The position numbers were made by a program, and so were the translations under genes. DNA of 7,269 nt from Candidatus Sigynarchaeota archaeon. GTDB taxonomy: Archaea > Asgardarchaeota > Lokiarchaeia > Sigynarchaeales > Sigynarchaeaceae. Below are positions 1 through 7,269 of the stretch, piece after piece; position 1 is the first letter of the stretch, and each line of letters begins with the position of its first letter. Below the pieces are notes generated by a model. It searched no databases and was not told the origin of the DNA. It saw nothing but the letters and a program-made list of their open reading frames with translations. The stretch covers positions 1 through 7,269 of the forward strand of contig JAUQYW010000691.1 in NCBI GenBank assembly GCA_030587525.1, written 5' to 3'.

Positions 1-3000
1 CGGCCAATGGCTTCGTGTGGTTGTCGTATTTCACGGCACCGGGATGGTATAACATCACGGCAGGCGCGATAGACGCCGCAGGCAATGTTGGCGAGACCAT
101 TGGTGGATACTTGGTGCTGGTTGACAACACCGGGCCAAGAATCACGGCGTTCATCGAACCCCAGTTACATCCCCAGCTATTGCTGAATGTGACCAGCAGA
201 ATGCTGTCGTTTATGATCAACGCAACGGAAGACGTGTCCAACATCACGGGAGCCCAGTTCTTCATCAAGAACTACACCGGAAGCGGTGACCAAGGCCTTG
301 TTCTTGCATGGCAATCGACTTGCGCGGCCGGATCACGAATGGTGAGCATTAGGGCAAACGTGGATGTGAGTGCTTTTAACGACGGCCGTTACGAGGGCCG
401 GTTCGAAATCGAATCCAGGGGCGGCATCACGGCATCTTCATGGTGCCAATTCATTCTCGACCGTGCTCCTCCCGTGGGAACCTTCGTGTTGCCCACGGCT
501 GGAAGCGTTCTATTCCGCACCTTGAATGCCGTCATTCAATGCTTCGACACGTCGGGAATCCGGAGCGTGGAGGTTTATGCGAGTGGCGCATATCTGGGCG
601 CTTGTGGGCCGCTTCCTTCGATGCCTAACACGTGGTCGCGATTGGTGACCTTCAAGGAGGATTTCGAGGGCAACCTCACCGCGCGTATACACGATTATAT
701 CGGCAACTGGCGTGAAATCAGTGTCTCGAATATCTCGATCATAGGCATCCTTCACCAAGATATTAATCTGACGTTCGCGGGTGTCTATGGAAGCACGTTC
801 ACGACAAGCGGGACATTGCCCAGTGCTGAATTGAACAACTACCACGCGGTTGGATATGATGGCGTGCAAGTGCAAATGTCGTATCATTCTTATTCTAACA
901 CGGATGTTTTACCCTTTACCCTAAATTTCGACTTCACCACTGCGGCACCAGGCTGGATAGCAAATCTTGGTAACTCCGATCAAACCGTTGCATCACCGAA
1001 ATCTGGTTGCTTGAGATATAGCGGAAACACGGGCTTCTATGTCCCAGCTGAATATCGAACGATGATCGAGTCCGTCGAATTCAAGGTGCGGTCCGATCCC
1101 GACGGGGTTGCCGATGTCTTTCTCTTGAATGATTACACGTCCCCTGGAGAGCCCATATTTAGATTCAAGGTTGGGAACAGCGGGGTCTCCGTGATAAACC
1201 TCGGTACCATCGGATATGGAGCACCTGGTTCCTGGTACGCGATAGCCGTCAAAAACATCGATTTTGAGTTAAGAAAGGCGGATATTTTCTTTAATGGTGC
1301 TTGCGTCGCCAAGGATCAATCATTCGAGAATGCTTTGGGAGGCAGGAGGTACAGAGGAGGAGTAAACCTCGCTCTCGTAAAATTCTTCAATGAAATCTAT
1401 CCTTCCAAATCCACGTGCTTGGACGACGTGAAAATCGCTGGAAAATCACCGGTAAATTGGATCCCGATTGGTATATCGGCATTAATCCCGACTGGAGGCA
1501 GTGCTGATGAATCATGGCAAATTACCTGGCAGACAGAAGCTCTAGATGCCAGCACGTCCACGAATTGGCTACCTGTAAGTCTTGATGCGTTCCACACGTA
1601 TGACACGGCGCAGACGAGAAATCTCGGCACACTTGCCCAGCTCGATGCGGATATGGCCTCGGAGGTCGTGATAATGACGCCGAAGAAAGTAATCAACCAG
1701 ATCGGGCAATTCATACCATCGACCATTTACATATACAAGCAAGAAGTAGCGGGGAGCGTGAGCGCGTGGATCCGGACCGTTGCGTGTACCAATTACTTGC
1801 CCTCGCCCTCTGACACGGCCATCCCCCTCCGTGCAATGCCCGTGGACCTGAATCAAGACGGCATCGATGAGCTGGTCGTGCTCACGAGCAGGCACTTGAT
1901 CGTCATCAAGAATTTGATGGCGGTGCCCGAAATCTCGACCATCGAAGTATCGAGCGGGGGCGTCGCCAAGGATGTCGAGTATTCCGGGGGAAAATTGCAT
2001 GTCATCGACGGGGAGCAGATCAAGCACATTTCGTACGATGCTTCCTTGCCCGTGGCCAGTAGGTTGATCCTGGGCATCGACACCATCATTCCCGGCGGGC
2101 AACTTGTCGGTCTCGATGCAGCGTTGCTGGATTCGACCAACACGAGCTCCATTTGCCTTTTCTATGCAACCTCTTCTTCGATTGGATATATTGACGCGAA
2201 TAATGAAAAACACGAGATCGGGAACACGATATCAACGAACAAGCTGATGGATGCCGGGGATATCGATGGGGACGGGATCGCCGAGGTCGTCGTGGGCCTG
2301 GATTACCCCGGTGGGGGTTCCCGCAGTGCGCTCGCGTTTTATGACCGGGTTTCCATGGATGAATGGACGGCATATCAAATCCATGATTATGGCCAGCATG
2401 TCGATTTTTCGAGAATGTCGATTAAACAAGCCCTTGCCACGTGCGGGAATATCGATATCTTGGCAGCTTCTTCGCAAAATGTCCTCGATTTCCAGCTCAA
2501 AAATGCGATAACAACGACGACAACGAGCGCGCAGCTGGGAAATCTGGGATCTCGCACTATGCAGCAAGATGGTGGCTTGTCATCGGAAACTTTACAAAGT
2601 TTTTCATCATTTACCGGGCTGAATCAAGCGGGTATCGAATCGTATGCAGTTTCACCAGGGAATTACGTGTTTGGAGCCCCCGATTTGACGCCGAACACGT
2701 TCAGTGCCAGCGGGATGCTCAAGAGCGTCGATATCCTCCCTGATGCATCATGGACTCGCAGCGTATTGCAGAGCTCGAGCAACATCAATGCCCAATCTGG
2801 TCTTGGATTTGCACAAGCCGGATATACGACTGGTTCCTTGACCGGTGCCGTCGCATACCGGAATCAATTCACGGGTTCCGGGGCGATTCCTTTCGATTCC
2901 GGGAAAATGCCTCAAGGCATCGTTATCAACGAGGTGAAGATCGGTGCGACCCCGCAAACCGACATTATCGAGTTGTATAATTATGGTGCTGCGGTGAACC

Positions 3001-6000
3001 TGGACGGGTGGAAGGTCATCGTCCCGGACAGGATCCTATCACTTCCGAGTTTGGTTTTGGGCTCGGGCCAGTTCATGTATCTTTATTCGAATACAGGAAC
3101 CAGTTCGGGTCTCACGCGGTATTTCGGAGTGAGTTTCTTCCAAACGATAAAGTATGAACTCTGCGTCATTCTTGCCAATGCCCAGAAATGCGTCGTGGAT
3201 TGCATCATCTCCCCTGGCTTGGATTTGAAAGCCATCGCGGAGTCTCGTTCTTCATGCATGACGCTGCCGGCTGATCCGATGGCTGTGTGGAGCGATCCCT
3301 ACAACATGTGGGAATACGCTTATGGATATTATCGATATACCGACCGGGACACGAACTCTCCTGCAGAATGGTCGCCAAAGGGATTTAGTACCTCATTTTT
3401 CTATGGGCTTAACCCGGACTATTACCGGGAATTTCCGGGACAACGAGGTGTTTCACCATATGCCTATGACCCATTATCGGACTATGGAAACGATGCTCGC
3501 CAATACGGCACTGCATTTCCGTTGGCTCATGGACCAGACTATGGAAATGCATATCTTGACGGGCAAGAATACTTGTTCGACGGAGATCTTGCAACAGGGC
3601 CAAAGATATCGCAAACCAGCAAGATATCCGGGACAAATACGTATTGCATCGACCTCTATAGATCAATGGGGGAAAGTAGCAGGTATGGTTTTATCTGTCG
3701 TTCTGGCTCGAGTGGCCAAGTGTCCTTCGATTCAGAATGGTTCCACGCGGGAACAGGGGGTTATTCTGAAGGCGTTCGGGGGCTTGGTTGGAGCATCACG
3801 ACGAAGGACTATTTGCTCGGTAGCGGGATTGCGACCCGTCTCGATGACGCCGTCAACATGAGCTCAGCAACAGTCTCGTGGGGCACTCAATTTTCTTCCC
3901 CGCCGGGTTTCACCGACGACATTTATTCGCACCAGATCACGTCGTATAATAATGAGAGCTATCTCGATGAACCAATGGGATTAGATTTTGACCTACGAGA
4001 CCGGCTCAGCGCATCATATCTCGGAAGTATCGACGATGGGGACGCCGTATTAACGCTGACAGTGAGAGCCTTCTCTATATACGAGCATCGAGCTGAATAT
4101 TGGTACCAGCGCGCGGACGGTCAAAATGATTTTGATGGTTTTATAAGCTATTACATTCTCGTGCCGACGCGCGTGTATGTCGGTAATTATTATGACTCGC
4201 TAACGTGGCAGGAGCTCATCTGGACTCGGCACGACGGGAATAGGTCGAATGCGCTCTGGGATGATTCGTTCGGAAATTTGGCCAAGGACGCGGGAGGGAT
4301 CGCCAACCTCCTCCCTCAATATCCCGATAATGTCTATGTACCGGGGAGAGGAATTGCGAATAATAGCGCACCCGTGGTGTGGGTCGAGGCAGGAAAGGAA
4401 TCAGCAAATGCGAGGGTTCCTGAGCGGTGCGCGGTCTGGAATCTACTAGATTCTTGCACGACAGAGATTCAACTATCACCCGCGCAAGCACATCTCCTCG
4501 TTGATAATAATTATCAAATCATCTTGGATAGCAGGTTACCGTATCAGACAGAAATCGAATTGGAAAACAACTATCCGTGGTGGGGGAATGGGACGGGGTT
4601 TATCACCTGGTCTGATAATCCCGCTGCAGATTCCTACTTGGGAGAGCAGAGATGGTTCCGTCCGTCGTCTTATTCGGGGTATTACAGGGCTGTTCCGGGG
4701 CGGAGAATGACATTCATCGACCAGGCATCCATAGAAGTGGAAGGTCTTGCCGGAATTAATGATATTGCTGATTACACAAATCTTTCGAATAGTTTGGAGG
4801 GTGAGGGTTACCGGGAGCTTGATTCGCAGACTTCGATACCGATAGCGCTTGATTTGACCAAGAATTTGTTCGCTAATGGTCGCCCCGAGGACATCATTGG
4901 TAACTTCAAGCATATCATCCTGGAACCCACCTTCTCCTTGCAAGGAAGTGCGGTAATCGGCGAGCCAGCGAGGGCGGGCTTGGTAGTTCCTGAAATCATG
5001 TTTAAAATAGGCTCGAACCCGTGTGGCACGTATTCGAACATCGTGAGCAACCAATGGATGTACGATCCAAGTCAAGCGATAGGTATTGATGACTCGGGGA
5101 GGCCATACAAGATCGGCCAATCACATCTGACGATGCAAGTTGTCCAGGCCGCTCAGATCGTGGTAAAAAGTCAAAATGCCAACCGAACTGATCTGTACTT
5201 CGACCAGACTGATTTGATTAAAAACGTGTCGGGCATGAATAACGATATCGTGACTTTACAGCTCGATCTGGCAGATATTTTCAACATAGGCGGTTATTCA
5301 ATTCACGATTACGTCACGGCACGAGGTATATTGCAGCTCGAAGTCCGTTTCAACTCGACAGTTCACGTCAAGATCAAAGACTACCCGACCTCCTGGCCAT
5401 CTCTTCCTGGCGGCGCTACGGGCTATCCCATCCTCGGTAGTGGTAAATGGAACAGCCATTTCAACCTCTTCCGTTACGATCAGACCGTGACCCTCGGCGA
5501 GCTCGGCATCGTGGCCAATGTTGATGATACCTTTATGACATCGTGGCCCGCATATTATAGCGATAGCGAACACCAGGTCGCATATACCATCCCCGTTTCA
5601 AGCTTCTGCGCGAGCAATTTCAACCCGAGCAATTTCTCTCGGGCCTACCAGTATTGGTTCACGCTCGATTTCCAACCAAGGATCGGATGGATCGATTCAC
5701 GCATGCCAGCGGTAACGAGCAGCACAGTCGGGTATGGCTACGAGAGCGACCCGTTCGCAACCATCGGCTCCGATAATCTTACACTCTCCGATCTCGTGAC
5801 ATACACGGTAGCATTCGAGATCTATGATTGGAGTACAGGCTGGCAAGCATTCCCCGTTTTCGCGGATCTGGATGGCGACACGACGCTTGACGATCTCACG
5901 ACGATAGCCCGTGATCTACCGGACATCTCTTCGGGAGCAATCCGGGCATACTGCATCTTGCAAGATGATTTGAACTACGATCTGCCACGGTTGCTCTCCG

Positions 6001-7269
6001 CATCGAGCGGCATAAAAACCAGGCTAGCGGTCACGATGCATTGGCAGAATGCCGGGGCTTACGATTACAAGAACATGCAGCATCCCTCGATTCCTAATGC
6101 CGTGAAGCGCACCGAGGTCGAAATCCAATCGTTCGATTTGTCGGTAAAATATATGGGGAATCCCGCGCCCGTGACGGGCGCAAGCGAGGTCTCGTCGGAC
6201 TCTTACACCTTCAGCATCCCCCAGACAGGTCAACTTGCATCGTCGTGGAGCGGCCATTTATATCCCGATGCGGAAACCTCGTTCCTGGTGGATATCTCCC
6301 TGGAAAACGTGGTTGTTTCGCAATTCTCGTCCATCACGATCTCGGTGGACGTGTATGCTCAATATCGAAATATAACATCGCCGTACGATCTCATCAAGCA
6401 TAAGACACGCACCGTGAATCTCACGCTAGCCGATTTCGGACCTGGCGTGAATACAAGGACGATACCGGTCACGATCGATGGTAGCGACTTCTATTTAGAT
6501 GGGGAGATTCCGTTGACGGCGGATCATTTCGCGACGATCGGAACCGATTTCCTCGGCGACAGGACGATCATCATCGAGGCACGGGTTGTCAGCGGCACGT
6601 GGAATGGCCTCGTCTCGATCCCGTCGATGGCTCGATTGGACGTGCAATTGCATGATCCAACCTTGGAATCGGACGCGATCACCACGGCGTTCACGTATCA
6701 ATTCAAGAATGCGAGTAACGCTGCTAGTTCGACTCTCGTGGAAGAATTTTCATTTATGACCGCGCAACCGTCGCCGGAATTCTTGCTCGTTTCGTTTGAA
6801 GGGGATTTCGACCTGGAATATTGGACGGATTCACCCGAACCCGGAATGCCGTTCGCTCCTGCGACAGTGTCCTTACGCGGCTCGACGCCACCTGAGTTCA
6901 TGCAATTCCTTGAACAGAACGGGGATGGTCGCGTGTCGATGGTCCAGATCTTTGATCAATCAGAAGGTGTGTGGCGAAACACCTTGAGCACGCTGGGGTC
7001 GAGCCCGATATTGCAGAAATTGGGATTGACAAACACGTTTGCATTCGTGTATTATGGTGGCCTCACGTCTGGCTTGCATCCATGCTCGGACTTCATCGAT
7101 GATAACACGGGCGAGGTGAGAGCGCGGGCCATCCTCGATTTCGCGGAATTCCTCGTCACCAATCCGAATGCTACCGGGTATACTCTATCCTTGGGCGTTA
7201 CCAGCGCGAATCTCATCGCATTTTGGCTTGATCCGATGAAATTGAATGGAGTGCTGAATTTCCGTAGCG
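1..7269 (+). CDS. Giant multidomain secreted/cell-surface protein, partial at both ends
   Basis: Frame 3 is open from the first complete codon (base 3) to the last (bases 7266-7268), giving 2,422 residues with no stop; bases 1-2 and 7269 belong to codons cut by the window. A frame this long free of stops in DNA of balanced composition is not expected by chance. The translation is soluble and beta-rich (Gly, Ser, Thr, Asp, Asn, Tyr, Trp), with no transmembrane segment. Recognisable extracellular folds lie in order: Ig-like domains, a LamG-like sandwich, FG-GAP-type repeats, a lamin-tail domain, then unrecognised beta modules. Cysteines are sparse (22) and often locally paired, and N-x-S/T sequons are frequent, both fitting an exported glycoprotein. 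The signal peptide and any anchor must lie outside the window. The role is probably adhesion, matrix or envelope structure; this is inferred from domain types, and no catalytic motif is seen. There is no start codon or ribosome binding site to judge, and no sign of a frameshift. Confidence 0.93.
3..755 (+). other. Ig-like beta-sandwich domains (one partial, two complete), residues 1-250
   Basis: Residues 1-45 are the end of an Ig-like domain: the strand YNITAGAIDAAGNVGE (from Y16) followed by VDNTGP (V40-P45) is the usual 'tv.A.DaaGN....vDnTaP' ending of bacterial and archaeal Ig-like repeats. The next unit runs to a second such boundary, FILDRAPP (F150-P157). The third runs from about 158 to 250 and contains a second D-x-x-GN strand, ARIHDYIGNW (A227-W236). 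Cysteines pair within units: C107 with C148 and C180 with C201 are plausible disulfides. Eight N-x-S/T sequons fall here (N17, N62, N73, N80, N90, N224, N243, N255, the last just past the third unit). In large surface proteins such domains usually act as stalk or spacer elements, sometimes as ligand binders; which applies here cannot be seen. The first two boundaries are clear, and the end of the third is approximate. Confidence 0.72.
915..1442 (+). other. Concanavalin A/laminin-G-like sandwich domain, residues about 305-480
   Basis: The segment begins with FTLNFDFTT (near F309), followed by a Gly/Asn-rich strand region, then SVEFKVRSDPDG, and ends with CLDDVKIAG (C472-G480). An opening 'F.FD' strand, a middle 'EFKVR' strand and a closing 'xDDVxI' strand form the usual pattern of secreted LamG/jelly-roll domains, where the last strand commonly reads 'iDDVri'. 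The length of about 175 residues fits the fold. Three cysteines occur (C336, C434, C472). Family members bind carbohydrates or other proteins; no specific ligand site can be read here. It lies between the Ig-like repeats and the propeller region, as in adhesin-like proteins. The fold call rests on pattern, not a search, so another beta-sandwich remains possible. Confidence 0.55.
1560..2510 (+). other. FG-GAP/VCBS-type beta-propeller region, residues about 520-836
   Basis: Two clear Ca2+-loop repeats of the FG-GAP kind are visible: D615-L-N617-Q-D619-G620-I-D622-E623-L followed by hydrophobic VVLT, and D753-I-D755-G-D757-G758-I-A-E761-V followed by VVVGLD. A weaker copy is L547-D548-A-D550-M-A-S-E554-V-V-I-M, and another decayed one is CGNIDILAAS (from C814). 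Each is followed by a hydrophobic strand, as in blades where the D-x-D-x-D-G loop sits between strands. Between them lie short strands such as HLIVIKNL and KLHVIDGEQIKHISYD. The spacing (about 67, 138 and 61 residues) suits a propeller with some blades lacking the loop. Such propellers form the heads of integrin alpha chains and occur in many secreted prokaryotic proteins, where they bind Ca2+ and mediate protein or sugar contacts. Blade number is uncertain. Confidence 0.7.
2511..2915 (+). other. Ser/Thr/Gly-rich linker, residues 837-971
   Basis: This stretch starts with five threonines in a row (T837-T841, encoded by mixed ACA and ACG codons) and is rich in Ser, Gly, Gln, Asn and Thr, with few charged residues. 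No motif or cysteine is seen. It joins the propeller region to the lamin-tail domain. It may be a flexible, O-glycosylated spacer, or it may hold the last strands of the propeller; short strand-like pieces such as ESYAVSPGNYVFGAPD could belong to a final blade. Function is not assignable. Confidence 0.4.
2916..3380 (+). other. Lamin-tail domain (LTD), residues about 972-1126
   Basis: The first strands match the LTD signature closely: G972-I-V-I-N976-E977-V, then D987-I-I-E990-L-Y-N993-Y-G995, then V998-N-L-D-G1002-W1003, the usual 'ivInEV....DwIELyN.g...vdLsGW' pattern. A later strand, CVILANAQKCVVDCI (C1054-I1068), corresponds to the conserved 'v.L.n..G.vvD.v' hairpin with V1065-D1066. The closing piece R1115-D1116-T1117-N1118-S1119-P-A-E-W1123 matches the frequent 'R..dtdsaaDW' end. 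Length is close to the family norm, with a Tyr-rich insertion (Y1105-Y1112) just before the end. Four cysteines (C1054, C1063, C1067, C1085) could form two disulfides. In prokaryotes LTDs occur in secreted proteins, often beside nucleases, propellers or Ig-like domains, and are thought to bind partners at the surface. The identity is firm; the ligand is unknown. Confidence 0.85.
3309..3581 (+). repeat. Tyrosine-rich low-complexity segment with DYGN repeats, residues 1103-1193
   Basis: Fifteen of the 86 residues from Y1105 to Y1190 are tyrosine, together with many Gly, Pro, Asp and Phe. The motif DYGN occurs twice, at D1160-N1163 and D1179-N1182. At DNA level the two copies share gactatggaaa (3480-3490 and 3537-3547), 57 bases or 19 codons apart, which suggests an old short duplication. 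The first part overlaps the end of the lamin-tail domain and the rest forms a Pro/Gly/Tyr-rich linker. Such aromatic segments in extracellular proteins may be adhesive or self-associating, but that is inference from composition. There is no sign that the segment encodes a separate gene. Confidence 0.55.
3582..4706 (+). other. Unassigned beta-rich region, residues 1194-1568
   Basis: About 375 residues with no motif I recognise. The composition is that of an extracellular beta protein: many aromatics (WYQR, YYILVPTRVYVGNYY, YPWWGNG), Asp/Asn/Gly-rich turns, and several N-x-S/T sequons. Two close cysteine pairs, C1215/C1232 and C1476/C1485, suggest at least two disulfide-stabilised subdomains, perhaps about 1194-1345 and 1346-1568. 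A run of strands near DAVLTLTVRAFSIYEH is followed by a mixed segment with possible short helices (SFGNLAKDAGGIANLL). It sits between the Tyr-rich linker and the repeated C-terminal modules. Carbohydrate-binding sandwiches are a reasonable guess because of the exposed Trp/Tyr, but nothing in the sequence proves it. Confidence 0.4.
4707..6661 (+). repeat. About six diverged copies of an unrecognised beta module, residues 1569-2219
   Basis: By eye this region repeats a pattern: an opening strand of the type 'TVTLxDL', a loop of variable length, a strand often with Ile/Phe-Pro-hydrophobic, a Phe/Asn/Gly loop, then a strong strand of the type 'hhhhhLDhp'. Examples of opening strands are QTVTLGEL (Q1827), DNLTLSDL (D1924), RTEVEIQSFDL (R2036) and RTVNLTLADF (R2136). 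Examples of the middle strand are SIPIALDL (S1611), YTIPVSSF (Y1861), AFPVFADL (A1949), FSIPQTG (F2070) and EIPLTADHF (E2168). The second copy (about 1707-1788) lacks the Pro, reading VTLQLDLADIF. Approximate copies are 1575-1650, 1707-1788, 1826-1893, 1923-1990, 2035-2105 and 2136-2200, a spacing of roughly 90-140 residues. The copies have no obvious DNA-level identity, so any duplication is old. One copy carries an acidic loop D1955-L-D-G-D1959 that may bind Ca2+. No known family is recognised. Confidence 0.45.
6662..7269 (+). other. C-terminal unassigned stretch continuing out of the window, residues about 2221-2422
   Basis: The frame stays open to the last base, so the protein continues. 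The sequence is less regular than the preceding modules. It has strands such as EFLLVSFEGDFDLEYW and NTFAFVYYGGL, one cysteine (C2361), an acidic N2306-G-D2308-G turn, and a segment, ARAILDFAEFLVTNPNATGY, that looks partly helical and carries a sequon. Residues about 2380-2410 could be another heavily diverged copy of the upstream module, but I cannot align it convincingly. No anchor motif, transmembrane helix or sorting signal is seen, and none would be expected before the true C-terminus. Confidence 0.4.

Noticed and set aside
510..887. Minus-strand ORF of 125 codons
   Set aside because: It sits opposite the third Ig-like domain, and the translation shows no protein-like pattern.
1569..2213. 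Minus-strand ORF of 214 codons
   Set aside because: It lies wholly opposite the FG-GAP region of the giant frame. Its translation is rich in Arg, His and Asp with no domain pattern, as expected from the complement of a GAT/ATC/TCG-rich coding strand.
2511..2525. Thr-run DNA (ACA/ACG) as a simple-sequence repeat or slippage site
   Set aside because: It is only five codons with mixed third bases, too short and irregular for phase variation, and the frame stays open across it.
3322..3861. Plus-strand ORF of 179 codons in another frame
   Set aside because: It overlaps the Tyr-rich and following region of the giant protein, whose frame shows clear domain signals on both sides. The alternative product has many Met, Thr and Arg and no recognisable motif, so it is taken as a shadow.
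4536..5120. Minus-strand ORF of 194 codons
   Set aside because: It is antisense to the continuous plus-strand frame, with an Arg-rich, structureless translation and no ribosome binding site or family resemblance.
1..7269. Decayed gene or frameshifted pseudogene, suggested by the absence of any long complete ORF
   Set aside because: Reading codon by codon, frame 3 is continuous with coherent domains from end to end; no frame change or stop is needed.

Overview
The whole 7,269-base window lies inside one protein-coding gene. Frame 3 of the + strand has no stop codon from base 3 to base 7268, which is 2,422 codons, and neither the start nor the stop codon is inside the window. Residue numbers below count from the first complete codon, so residue n begins at base 3n. 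There is no intergenic DNA, RNA gene, mobile element, CRISPR array, promoter or terminator that I can support. Every shorter ORF on either strand overlaps this frame and looks like a shadow of it.

The protein is a giant secreted or cell-surface multidomain protein. From N to C it shows the end of one Ig-like beta-sandwich and two more such domains (residues 1-250), a concanavalin/laminin-G-like sandwich (about 305-480), a degenerate FG-GAP/VCBS-type beta-propeller region with calcium-loop motifs (about 520-836), a Ser/Thr/Gly-rich linker (837-971), a lamin-tail domain (LTD, about 972-1126), a tyrosine-rich segment (1103-1193), a long beta-rich stretch I cannot assign (1194-1568), a run of about six diverged copies of an unrecognised beta module of about 110 residues (1569-2220), and a C-terminal stretch that continues beyond the window. 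No transmembrane helix, enzyme active site or anchor is visible. The architecture suggests adhesion, matrix or S-layer-like functions, but that is inferred from domain types only.

Organism: base composition looks balanced, near half GC by eye. Codons ending in -CG (TCG, ACG, GCG) and ATC are common, and AGG, AGA and CGA are also used for arginine. N-x-S/T sequons are dense, as in a glycosylated archaeal surface protein. Giant secreted proteins joining Ig-like, LamG-like, FG-GAP and LTD domains are known from uncultured archaea, including Asgard lineages, and from some bacteria. I favour an archaeon, with an Asgard lineage of moderate GC such as Thorarchaeota as a guess, but no marker gene here settles it.
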